From the NCBI GenBank assembly GCA_025360645.1, contig JANYBT010000012.1, forward strand, positions 1 through 53,052: DNA of 53,052 nt, given 5' to 3'. The position numbers and the translations under genes are program-made. Source of the stretch: Acidobacteriaceae bacterium (GTDB taxonomy: Bacteria; Acidobacteriota; Terriglobia; Terriglobales; Acidobacteriaceae). Under the pieces are notes generated by a model, which saw only the letters and a list, made by a program, of their open reading frames with translations, searched no databases and was not told the origin of the DNA. This document shows, in pieces, positions 18,182-26,053 of this stretch (positions within the stretch are counted from its first letter, which is position 1; each line of letters begins with the position of its first letter).

Positions 18182-20329
18182 TTAGACGGCCTTGCCTTCC
18201 GTCACGATTTCGGAGAAGTCCGCGATCGTGGTGAATTCTTTGACCAATGTTTCCAATAAAGCCAGGCGGTTCGCGCGCAGATTCGCATCCTCGACCATGA
18301 CCATGACTTTGTCGAAGAAAGCGTCTACTGCCGGACGGAGTTTTGCAATCTCCTGCAGGGCGGCTTCGTAATTGCCCTCGGACCGCAGGTGGGTGACACT
18401 CGCCGCAACCATTGGAACTTGCGCCGCAAGCTGTTTCTCGGCATCATCCTGCAATGCAGCCGGATCCAGCGAGGCCGCAGGGGGCTTACCAGCTTCGCGG
18501 GCCTGGCGCAGGATGTTCTTCATGCGCTTGAACGCTACTGAAATCGAGGTGAAATCTTGCGAGCCGCGGACTTTTGCCACCGCCTCAGCACGGGCAACTG
18601 CGTCGGCAACGTCGTCTGAGCCGGCGGCCAACACTGCGTTCACCACGTCGTAGGCGTAGCCCTTGGCATCGCGCAGATAGAACTCCAACCGTTCGCGGAA
18701 AAATGCAGCCACGGCTTCGTCAAACTTTGCCAGCGCAGTAAATTTGGGGTGGGCTTCGGACCTCGTGTACTCGGCGCATGCATCCTTCATCAGCGGGCGG
18801 AGCAGGAGCGGCAGCTTGTGCTCGGCAATGATCTTGACGATGCCATTGGCTTGGCGACGCAGGGCAAAAGGGTCTTTCGATCCTGTCGGGACCAGACCCA
18901 GTGCAAACATGCCAGCGATGGAGTCGGCCTTGTCGGCAATGGCAAGCACCGCGCCTTCGAGGGTGCGCGGGACTTCGTATTCCATCGACTCCGGCTTGTA
19001 TTGGTCGTAAATCGCTTTGGCAATCTCTTCCCGAACGTCTGGCTTCAGGTCTTCGTCTAACTGTTGCACCTTTGCGTAGAGGCCGCCGACGATGCCTTGC
19101 AGTTCCGTAAATTCCTTCACCAGTTCGGTGGTCAGGTCGGCTTTAGCCAGCAGCGCAGCCTTGTGGACCACTCCCGCGCGAATCGGCCGCCCGCCAAGCT
19201 TCAGTTGCTCTGAGAGCCAACTGGACAGCCGCTGCACTCGCATCGTCTTGTCGTAGTAACTGCCCAAGTCTTTTTGGAAAGTCACGTTCTTCAGGAGGGC
19301 CACGCGACCACGCAACGAGAGTTTTTGGTCGGTGTTCCAAAAGAACCGGGCGTCGTTGAAACGGGCGCGGAGGACGCGCTCGTTGCCGTGCTGGATGATC
19401 CCCGCATGGTCGGCGTCGGTATTCAGCACTGCAAGGAAATGCGGCAACAACTTGCCGCCAGCGTCTTCCACGGCAAAATATTTTTGGTGGTCGCGCATCA
19501 CCGTGACCAGCACTTCATCGGGCAGCGCGAGAAATTCAGGATCGAAGTTGCCGCGAATCACCGACGGCCACTCCGTGAGGTTTACTACGGTATCAAGAAG
19601 CCCCTGGTCCTCGCGCCAGCGCGCGCCGGGGATGGTACGGGTGGCGGCATCGAGCGCTTTACGAATCTGGTGCAGGCGTTCACCAGCGCCGAGCACTTTG
19701 GCAACCCGCAGCAACTCAACGTAAGACTTCGCACCTGCCACCGTGACGGAATTCGCCGCCAGGATGCGGTGGCCGCGAGTCGTATTGCTAGCCTGGATAC
19801 CGTCGAATTCCAACGGAATCACATTCCCATCCAGCATCGCCACCAGCCAGCGCAGCGGGCGCACAAACTTCTCGCTCTGCACCCGCCAGTACATATTCTT
19901 GGGCCAGTAGAGCGCGTTGATTTCCTTGGGCAGCAACTCGGCGAGAATCTCGGAAGCGGCTCGGCCCTTCCGGGTGACGGTCGCAGCCAGGTACTCGCCC
20001 TTGGGGGTGGTGATTTTCTCGAGCGCGGCAACGTCCATGCCCGCTTTCTTTGCAAAAGCGTGCGCCGCCGGGGTCGGCTGACCGTCTTTGTAGGCGACTT
20101 GCGCGGAGGGGCCGGTCACTTGCTCGGTCACATCGGGCTGTGACGCCGCAATACCCATCGCATACACCGCCAATCGTCGGGGAGAATCAAATGCCGACAG
20201 CGCTTCCGACTCAAGCAGGCGTTCGCGCCGCAGCAGATCGCCGACGCGCTTGGTCAGTTCCTCGCGCGCGCCTACAATCATGCGAGCCGGAATCTCTTCG
20301 CAACCGATTTCTAGTAGAAAGTCTGGCAT
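18182..20329 (-). CDS. glyS: Glycyl-tRNA synthetase beta subunit
   Basis: The 715 residues are full length for the beta chain of bacterial alpha2-beta2 glycyl-tRNA synthetase. The N-terminus 'FLLEIGCEEIPARM' is diagnostic; a central HD-like region and a C-terminal DALR-type anticodon-binding helical domain follow ('VMVMVEDANLRANRLALLE'). The beta subunit binds tRNA-Gly; the alpha subunit forms glycyl-adenylate. glyQ lies 58 bases upstream on the same strand, so the subunits are probably made from one transcript. Confidence 0.97.
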   Translation of the reverse strand: MPDFLLEIGCEEIPARMIVGAREELTKRVGDLLRRERLLESEALSAFDSPRRLAVYAMGIAASQPDVTEQVTGPSAQVAYKDGQPTPAAHAFAKKAGMDVAALEKITTPKGEYLAATVTRKGRAASEILAELLPKEINALYWPKNMYWRVQSEKFVRPLRWLVAMLDGNVIPLEFDGIQASNTTRGHRILAANSVTVAGAKSYVELLRVAKVLGAGERLHQIRKALDAATRTIPGARWREDQGLLDTVVNLTEWPSVIRGNFDPEFLALPDEVLVTVMRDHQKYFAVEDAGGKLLPHFLAVLNTDADHAGIIQHGNERVLRARFNDARFFWNTDQKLSLRGRVALLKNVTFQKDLGSYYDKTMRVQRLSSWLSEQLKLGGRPIRAGVVHKAALLAKADLTTELVKEFTELQGIVGGLYAKVQQLDEDLKPDVREEIAKAIYDQYKPESMEYEVPRTLEGAVLAIADKADSIAGMFALGLVPTGSKDPFALRRQANGIVKIIAEHKLPLLLRPLMKDACAEYTRSEAHPKFTALAKFDEAVAAFFRERLEFYLRDAKGYAYDVVNAVLAAGSDDVADAVARAEAVAKVRGSQDFTSISVAFKRMKNILRQAREAGKPPAASLDPAALQDDAEKQLAAQVPMVAASVTHLRSEGNYEAALQEIAKLRPAVDAFFDKVMVMVEDANLRANRLALLETLVKEFTTIADFSEIVTEGKAV

Positions 20330-20387
20330 CGGAAGAACACTCTATCTTGGCAGGAATGGCGACCCGCCGGATGTGAGCCCCGTCACA

Positions 20388-21434
20388 CTACCCCACCGGC
20401 GCAACTTGCTCCTTTTTCGCTTTCTTGCCTGCGGCTGGCGCGCCTAACGACTGTCCGTGTTGCTGCTCCATCCACGCTTTGGCGATGCCCACTGCCAGAG
20501 CTCGCACCCGCGCAATCACACCCACGCGCTCAGTGACGGAGATGGCGCCCCGGGCATCGAGGATATTGAAAAGATGGGAACATTTGAGGCAGAGGTCGTA
20601 GGCCGCAAGTATGGGGAGACGATCACGTTCTTGTTTCAAGCGAGGTCCCAAAGGCGTTGCAGCCTTAATTTCGGCTAAAGTTGAGCTCTTGTATTTAGCA
20701 AGTTCTTGATTTATGTAATCGATTAAGCTCTTGCACTCAGCCTCATACAATCTGAGGTGTTCCCACAACATTTCCACATTCGCTACATCGAAATTGTAGG
20801 TGGAAAACTGCAGTTCATCTGCGTACCGCACTTCGCCATACTTCACTTCCCTGCCGGTCTCCGGGTCGCGCGCCCACACGATGTCGTAGATGGAATCCAC
20901 ATCTTGCAAGAAAGCCCCGATGCGCTCCAACCCGTAGGTCAACTCCGCCGAGATGGGGAACAGGTCCACGCCCCCGCACTGTTGGAAGTAAGTAAATTGC
21001 GTGATCTCCAGACCGTCGAGCATCACTTGCCAGCCGATGCCCCACGCGCCCAGGGTGGGCGACTCCCAGTTGTCTTCCTCAAACTTGATGTCGTGCTGCT
21101 TCAGGTCAATGCCGATCGCACCGAGCGATTCCAGGTACAGTTCCTGAACATTCTCCGGCGGGGGTTTCAGAATCACCTGCAGCTGCATGTGCTTAAACAG
21201 GCGGTTGGGATTTTCGCCGTAACGTCCATCAGCGGGCCGCCGTGAGGGCTGCACGTAGGCAACTTTGTAGGGGTTCGGGCCCAGCACGCGTAGAAACGTC
21301 TCGGGTGCCATGGTGCCCGCGCCTACTTCAACGTCATAGGGCTGCTGCAGGACGCATCCTCGCTGCGCCCAAAAGGTCTGGAGCTTGAGGATGAGTTCCT
21401 GAAAGGTGAGCGGATTGGGTTTGGGTGAAGTCAT
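20388..21434 (-). CDS. glyQ: Glycyl-tRNA synthetase alpha subunit
   Basis: The 348-residue catalytic chain of the class II heterotetrameric GlyRS is recognised from '[20 protein letters not shown]', '[18 protein letters not shown]' and '[20 protein letters not shown]'. The C-terminus has a Lys/Ala-rich tail of about 25 residues beyond the usual end. The start lies 43 bases after the recO stop; glyS follows. Bacteria with the two-gene form normally lack the single-chain GlyRS. Confidence 0.97.
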   Translation of the reverse strand: MTSPKPNPLTFQELILKLQTFWAQRGCVLQQPYDVEVGAGTMAPETFLRVLGPNPYKVAYVQPSRRPADGRYGENPNRLFKHMQLQVILKPPPENVQELYLESLGAIGIDLKQHDIKFEEDNWESPTLGAWGIGWQVMLDGLEITQFTYFQQCGGVDLFPISAELTYGLERIGAFLQDVDSIYDIVWARDPETGREVKYGEVRYADELQFSTYNFDVANVEMLWEHLRLYEAECKSLIDYINQELAKYKSSTLAEIKAATPLGPRLKQERDRLPILAAYDLCLKCSHLFNILDARGAISVTERVGVIARVRALAVGIAKAWMEQQHGQSLGAPAAGKKAKKEQVAPVG

Positions 21435-21477
21435 GAATCACGCCGCTGGGTACTGGTGTCGAGCTGGTCACGGCTGG

Positions 21478-22221
21478 TCAAAAATTTGCCTTCTCCAGCA
21501 TTCCTGCCGTCACCAGACGCTTATCAATATGCCGCTGCAGGATCTGCATCACAAACTTACGCAAGTCGGCGCCTTTCGACTTCGGCCAGGGCTCACCGCC
21601 GAAACTCTCGACCGGGGAGCGGAACATCTGGGCCGCCAGTTGCCGCGATTCCGCCGACAACTCCGAAGACGCCAAACGCTTGTCGTCCCCACACATCAAC
21701 CCGTCAGCCAGTGCGTGATAAAACGCCCGGCTCCCGTTCAGTGGACGTCCACACGCCATGCATTCGGAAAACTCCGGCAGAAAACCCGCCAGCCTAGTCA
21801 TCCACAAATCAAAATAGGTTACGGGGAGCCAAATCTCCGGCCCGCGCATGGCGTCGAGCACGGTGAGAGTGAGCCGGAACACCGCATCGTTGGCTTCGCG
21901 GTCCGGCAGCAACTCGTCGAGCAACTCCGCCACATGTCCCAACCCGACGGCCCGGGCGTAGCTGACTTCGCTGGCCATCGGCGATTCCAGCACGTCGCAC
22001 GAATCGAGCCGGGTGAGTTCCTGACCTTCCTTCTCGTCGTAGTAGGCGCGCACCAAGGTCAGTGGCTCGAGCGCCCCGCCAAACCGCCGCTTCGACCGCA
22101 TGGCCGAGCGCGCTACCCCCCGGACTTTTCCTTCCAGCCGGGTAAACAGCGTGACCAGCAGGTCGGCCTCGCGCAAGGGATAGGTACGCAGCACCAGCGC
22201 TTCCGACTCCTTTAGTGCCAT
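21478..22221 (-). CDS. recO: DNA repair protein RecO
   Basis: From the ATG at 22221 the protein has 247 residues, the usual RecO length. The N-terminal OB-fold begins 'ESEALVLRTYPLREADLLVT' and continues with 'GVARSAMRSKRRFGGALEP'. The central helical domain is followed by a zinc-site-like segment 'FSECMACGRPL' and, further on, 'GLMCGDDK'. RecO anneals single strands and loads RecA with RecR in gap repair. The zinc site appears incomplete: three cysteines are present, but the position usually holding the fourth reads Asp. The frame is open 26 codons further upstream, but that part lacks RecO similarity. The gene heads the recO-glyQ-glyS-ppdK series. Confidence 0.93.
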   Translation of the reverse strand: MALKESEALVLRTYPLREADLLVTLFTRLEGKVRGVARSAMRSKRRFGGALEPLTLVRAYYDEKEGQELTRLDSCDVLESPMASEVSYARAVGLGHVAELLDELLPDREANDAVFRLTLTVLDAMRGPEIWLPVTYFDLWMTRLAGFLPEFSECMACGRPLNGSRAFYHALADGLMCGDDKRLASSELSAESRQLAAQMFRSPVESFGGEPWPKSKGADLRKFVMQILQRHIDKRLVTAGMLEKANF

Positions 22222-22341
22222 GGAAGCCAATTCGCCAAGAATCGATTGTAATGGAGCGCGAGGAACTTCGCTATTGGAGGCCCGACACTGAGCCAGCATC
22301 GTTCCCTGCTGTTATTTCAGGACAAGGAGGAGCTGAGATCG

Positions 22342-22383
22342 GAAACAAAAAGGCGCACCCCCCAACCCGCAAGGATACGCCTT
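22342..22383 (-). terminator. Rho-independent terminator of the ferredoxin gene
   Basis: On the minus strand AAGGCG (22383-22378) pairs with CGCCTT (22355-22350), and the latter runs into TTTTTGTTT. The loop is long (22 bases) but GC rich. It starts about 24 bases past the ferredoxin stop and separates that gene from recO. Confidence 0.55.
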
Positions 22384-22406
22384 GAGGAAACTCGGGATTG
22401 CACCGC

Positions 22407-22667
22407 CTACCGGCCGAAGTACTTGGCGTTGCGCTCGGTGAAAGAGTTCCACTTCTCCGGCAGATCGTCAAGAGCGAAGATCGCCGACACCGGACACACC
22501 GGCACGCAGGCGCCGCAGTCAATACACTCGACCGGGTCAATGTAGAGCATCTCTTCGGTCGCGTGTTTGGGGTCGTCTTTCTTGGGGTGGATGCAATCCA
22601 CCGGACAAGCGTCCACGCATGCGGTGTCTTTGGTTCCGATGCAAGGTTCTGCAATTACATAGGCCAT
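22407..22667 (-). CDS. fdxA: Seven-iron ferredoxin (3Fe-4S + 4Fe-4S)
   Basis: The 86 residues hold eight cysteines at 9, 17, 21, 25, 48, 51, 54 and 58. The spacing C-x7-C-x3-C...C-x2-C-x2-C-x3-C matches the 7Fe ferredoxin I family. C9, C17 and C58 would bind the 3Fe-4S cluster, and C21, C48, C51 and C54 the 4Fe-4S cluster, leaving C25 free. The start 'MAYVIAEPCIGTKDTACVD' is the standard one and AGGGAGA precedes it. It is a small cytoplasmic one-electron carrier. The neighbouring aconitase-family gene is also an Fe-S enzyme, but the 140-base gap and own terminator suggest separate transcription. Confidence 0.95.
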   Translation of the reverse strand: MAYVIAEPCIGTKDTACVDACPVDCIHPKKDDPKHATEEMLYIDPVECIDCGACVPVCPVSAIFALDDLPEKWNSFTERNAKYFGR

Positions 22668-22708
22668 AGTATTTTGAGTCTCCCTGTAGGCGGCTTTACG
22701 AAACGGTC

Positions 22709-22717
22709 ATTCTAGCA
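22709..22717 (-). promoter_or_regulatory. Putative extended -10 promoter for the ferredoxin gene
   Basis: The minus strand reads TGC-TAGAAT (TG at 22717-22716, TAGAAT at 22714-22709), an extended -10 element. It would give a leader of about 35 bases ahead of the ATG at 22667. No clear -35 is seen, as expected for extended -10 sites. Confidence 0.4.
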
Positions 22718-22807
22718 AGAAAAGTGCTGATGCGTATAGTTTACCGCGCTTTCGGCAGCGGCGTCGCATGCGATGCGGCAGGGACGATCCGTAAGCGGCC
22801 CGCGATC

Positions 22808-24841
22808 TCAAGCCCCGACCAACTCCCGCGCGACGATCGGTTCATACTCCACAATATAACCTGCCACCGCGCTCGCCGCGACCGTCAGAGGGCTGGCCAG
22901 GTACATCTGTCCGGGACCGCTTCTGCCGGGGAAGTTCCGGTTCTGCGCGCTGATGACGATCTGCTCCGGACGGGTGGAGACGCCCGGCCCCGCGTTGATG
23001 CACGCCCCGCAACTTGGCTCAATAACGTGCGCTCCCGCCTGCTGAAAAATCTCCAGATATCCCTTGCGCTGGCAGTATTCGCGGGTTTCCTGGGAACCAA
23101 ACTGAATGTAAAACACGCACGAATCCGCCACCCGCTTGCCCCGCCTGAGGGCGTCGGCCAGCACGGCAGCGTACATGTCCATATCTTCATTCTTACCCGC
23201 GGTGCAGGTGCCGCCGTAAGCGATCTCCACCGGCACCGGAGTATGCAGTTCGCGGACGTACTTGCCATTTCCCGGATCGCCGGGAGTCGCCACCATGGGC
23301 GTGATCTCAGAGGCGTCGAGTTCGATGACCTCCGCGTATTGCGCATCGGCATCGCTGTGCAGGCCTTGAATCATCTCCTCGGCGTCGGCGCGCTTCATGC
23401 CTCGGCGCTCCATCAGAAACTCAACGACCTTGGCATCCGGCGCCACTATGCCGGTGAAGCCGCCAATCTCCGCCGCCATGTTGGTCATGGTCGCACGTTC
23501 GTCCACGCTGAGGGCTTCGACGGCCTCGCCCGCATATTCCATGACCTTCGCCAGCGCTTTCCCGCTGCGCACGTAATCCAAACTCAAAAGCTTAAGGATG
23601 AAATCTTTTGCCGTGACATTGGGATGCCGCTTGCCCCGAACCACGATCTTCACCGACTCCGGCACCTTGACGCGCACATCCTTGGTAATCCAACTGTTGA
23701 AGACATCGGTGGTGCCAATGCCAAAGGCGACGCAGCCAATCGCGCCCACGTGCGGCGTATGCGAGTCGGATCCGATATTCAACTGTCCCGGCAGAGCGTA
23801 GCTTTCCAGCACAATGGAATGGCAGATGCCTTCGCTGCCCTTGCGGTCCTTGAGCTCGCCATGCAGGCGAATGCCCTGCTTCGCTGCAAAATCTTGCTGC
23901 TTCAATTTGAGCTGGGTGGCCAAATCGAGCAGGCCGAGTTTCTTCTTCTCTTCGGAAATCACTTCGTCGAGGAAGGTTAGATGATCGCGGAAAAACAGAA
24001 TGGACGATGCGTCGTTCACCGGAGCATCTTTCCCCACATTGAGCTCGAAGAAAATGGCCGCCATGGGAGTGACGTACTCGTGGCTGAAGCGTAGATCGGC
24101 GCGAGCAAAACCGGTATCGCCGGGTTTTACCGCCGCCACTCCGACGAGACCATCCGAAGAAATCATGTGCCGGGCAAAAATCTTCTCCGCCACCGTCATG
24201 CCGCGCTTGCCGGTTTTGATCGGCGGCAGAAAGACTTTCTTCTGCATGCGGGCGACGTTCAAGGGAAACAGCCCTCCGTACTCGATCACTTGTCGCGTAA
24301 TCTCATCCTCGCCGGCCGTGAACTCGCTCAGTTCGACCTCTTCCCCGCCCCGAATTCTGTCAATGAGCGAAAAGTCGGTGGAGGTGAGCACGCCAAGGTT
24401 TTGGCAATTCTGCTTGTAGATGCGCTCGATATTTTCGGCAATGACGACTTTGATCCCGGCGCACATCTCCGCGTACGGCGATTGCTCGCGGCTCGAACCT
24501 TTGCCGCGCCGCTTGCCGCTCACCGCGCAGACGAAACCGCCGCGTTTTACATCGCCGCGGCCAATCGGAGCCACGTCCCCACACTTCAAACCCAGGTACG
24601 GAATCTCCCCCAGAGTCTGATCAAAGTAGAAGCAATAGTGCGCAGGAGTAATTTCGTCGGTCGAAATGTCGTCGCGCAGCTTGGGATTGTTCGCCGAATT
24701 CTGCGTGTCCCAAGGCAGGTTTTCGCCCGCCAGTTGCCGCTTGATCAGTTCGGGGTCTTCGGTGAGGAACAGAATGCGTCCCGTAAAGCGGACCTTCGGC
24801 GGCAGCTTCTCAATCGCACGAGTCAACAAGGATTCAATCAC
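22808..24841 (-). CDS. Aconitase-family hydratase with the swivel domain first
   Basis: The 677-residue protein has aconitase-superfamily parts in permuted order. Residues about 45-165 look like the small swivel domain ('DISTDEITPAHYCF', 'GDVKRGGFVCAVSGKRRGKGSSREQ', the latter resembling the substrate-binding Ser-Arg loop). The large catalytic domain follows from about residue 200. 'NIGSDSHTPHVGAIGCVAFG' is the classic active-site segment, and the 4Fe-4S ligands are the Cys in 'GGTCTAGKNEDMD' and the two in 'EPSCGACINAGPG'. The order matches AcnB without its N-terminal HEAT domain, and a LeuD-LeuC fusion, rather than AcnA. The reaction should be dehydration/hydration of a citrate-like or isopropylmalate-like acid; the substrate is not decided by sequence alone. 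Confidence 0.88.
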   Translation of the reverse strand: MIESLLTRAIEKLPPKVRFTGRILFLTEDPELIKRQLAGENLPWDTQNSANNPKLRDDISTDEITPAHYCFYFDQTLGEIPYLGLKCGDVAPIGRGDVKRGGFVCAVSGKRRGKGSSREQSPYAEMCAGIKVVIAENIERIYKQNCQNLGVLTSTDFSLIDRIRGGEEVELSEFTAGEDEITRQVIEYGGLFPLNVARMQKKVFLPPIKTGKRGMTVAEKIFARHMISSDGLVGVAAVKPGDTGFARADLRFSHEYVTPMAAIFFELNVGKDAPVNDASSILFFRDHLTFLDEVISEEKKKLGLLDLATQLKLKQQDFAAKQGIRLHGELKDRKGSEGICHSIVLESYALPGQLNIGSDSHTPHVGAIGCVAFGIGTTDVFNSWITKDVRVKVPESVKIVVRGKRHPNVTAKDFILKLLSLDYVRSGKALAKVMEYAGEAVEALSVDERATMTNMAAEIGGFTGIVAPDAKVVEFLMERRGMKRADAEEMIQGLHSDADAQYAEVIELDASEITPMVATPGDPGNGKYVRELHTPVPVEIAYGGTCTAGKNEDMDMYAAVLADALRRGKRVADSCVFYIQFGSQETREYCQRKGYLEIFQQAGAHVIEPSCGACINAGPGVSTRPEQIVISAQNRNFPGRSGPGQMYLASPLTVAASAVAGYIVEYEPIVARELVGA

Positions 24842-24879
24842 GGATGTAGTCCTGAATAGATTTTTCCCAACTTGGTCAG

Positions 24880-25725
24880 CTACGACTTCTGCGCTCTTGC
24901 ATACTCCCGCGGATCCGGTAATGCTTCCAGCCCGCGTCCGGCTAACACCGCATCGAACTCCGCCAGCAGCGCGTCATGCACCAACCCGTTCGACGCCACG
25001 GTTTCATGGCTCGCCAGCTCAAATAACCCGCCCTGAAAGTTCGTCACCCGCCCTCCAGCCTCTTCCACAATCAGCACTCCGGCGGCGGTGTCCCACGGAT
25101 TCAAATTGATCTCCCAGAAGCCATCAAACCGCCCGCACGCCACGGACGCCAGATCCAGCGCCGCCGAACCCGCCCGCCGCACGCCATGCGTCTTCAACGT
25201 GATCTGGTGATAGAAAAAAATATTCGGATTCTTGTGCCGCTTGTGGCTGGGGAACCCAGTCGCCAACAAACACTCGCCCAGGCTCGCGGTCTTCGACACC
25301 TGAATGCGCTCGCCGTTTAAAGTCGCCCCGCATCCCAATTCGGCAGCGAACAACTCGTCCCGCGTCGGATCGTACAACACGCCCGCCACTCGCTGCCCCC
25401 TGCGCTCCAGTCCCAGCGAAACGCAAAACACCGGGAACCCGTGGGCAAAGTTCGTGGTCCCGTCGAGCGGGTCGATGTACCACTTGTAATCACTGCCAAT
25501 TTCAATGCGCGCGCCCTCTTCGCCCATCACATCATGCGAAGGAAACTCCGACCGCACCCGAGCCAGAATCAGCGCTTCCGATTCCCGGTCCGCAATGGTC
25601 ACCAGATCGGCATCGCCTTTGTATTCGATCTTCACTCGCTGCCGGAAATGTCGCATCAGCAGCGCTCCGGCGTCGCGAGCAATCTGCTCCATGGCAGGCA
25701 CGAAGTTTAGATTTTCTGAGGTCAT
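24880..25725 (-). CDS. Inositol monophosphatase family protein
   Basis: The 281 residues carry the Mg-dependent, Li-sensitive phosphatase motifs: 'DVMGEEG' (metal ligand Glu), 'WYIDPLDGTTNFAHGFP' (Asp-Pro-Leu-Asp-Gly-Thr core) and 'NLNPWDTAAGVLIVEEAGG' (third metal Asp). Length and motif order are typical of SuhB/IMPase. Family members dephosphorylate inositol phosphate, fructose-1,6-bisphosphate, histidinol phosphate or PAP; the choice cannot be read here. Start MTSENLNFVP. It lies 35 bases after the Hfq-like gene and 38 bases before the aconitase-family gene, so the three may share a transcript. Confidence 0.93.
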   Translation of the reverse strand: MTSENLNFVPAMEQIARDAGALLMRHFRQRVKIEYKGDADLVTIADRESEALILARVRSEFPSHDVMGEEGARIEIGSDYKWYIDPLDGTTNFAHGFPVFCVSLGLERRGQRVAGVLYDPTRDELFAAELGCGATLNGERIQVSKTASLGECLLATGFPSHKRHKNPNIFFYHQITLKTHGVRRAGSAALDLASVACGRFDGFWEINLNPWDTAAGVLIVEEAGGRVTNFQGGLFELASHETVASNGLVHDALLAEFDAVLAGRGLEALPDPREYARAQKS

Positions 25726-25760
25726 TCGGATGGACTAATCGTCCTGCCTTTGGTGGAAGC

Positions 25761-26036
25761 CTACCCCTTGACCGACTTGGCCGCTTCTTCCGCGATGTAC
25801 ATGATTTCGTGTTTGTAGATGAACAGGTTGGGCCCATCGTCACGGGTCAGCCGGATCATGTTCCTGTCGTAATACTCGACCCAACCCTGCACGACTTCCC
25901 CATCCATCAACTTCACGCTCACCGGGCACTGCTTCTCGCCCAATGCTTTCAGGTACCCCGCCTCTTCAAAGGTGTCCTCTGGCGGAGGGGTCTTCCCCTT
26001 GCGAAACGCGTTTGAGTTGCCTGCCTGGAATGCCAT
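25761..26036 (-). CDS. hfq: Divergent Hfq (Sm-like RNA-binding protein)
   Basis: The 91 residues contain an Sm fold. Sm1 runs through 'CPVSVKLMDGEVVQGWVEYYDR' minus its ends (residues about 37-58), and Sm2 is 'LFIYKHEIMYIAEE' (71-84) with the Hfq hallmark Tyr-Lys-His at 74-76. An N-terminal arm of about 22 residues (GNSNAFRKGKTPPPED) precedes the usual start and the acidic C-terminal tail is very short. Against the textbook protein, the proximal-face Gln near position 8 aligns with Glu, and the rim arginines of 'LRKERVP' are replaced ('LGEKQCP'). The loop between Sm1 and Sm2 has two or three extra residues (RDDGPN). RNA binding is expected, but sRNA-mRNA annealing may differ. It starts 17 bases after the stop of the large receptor gene. 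Confidence 0.85.
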   Translation of the reverse strand: MAFQAGNSNAFRKGKTPPPEDTFEEAGYLKALGEKQCPVSVKLMDGEVVQGWVEYYDRNMIRLTRDDGPNLFIYKHEIMYIAEEAAKSVKG

Positions 26037-26053
26037 GGGAAAATTCTACGCGT

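Noticed and set aside
22724-23980. A 418-codon plus-strand frame over the aconitase-family gene
   Set aside because: It is antisense to an enzyme with intact active-site motifs; no recognisable family text.
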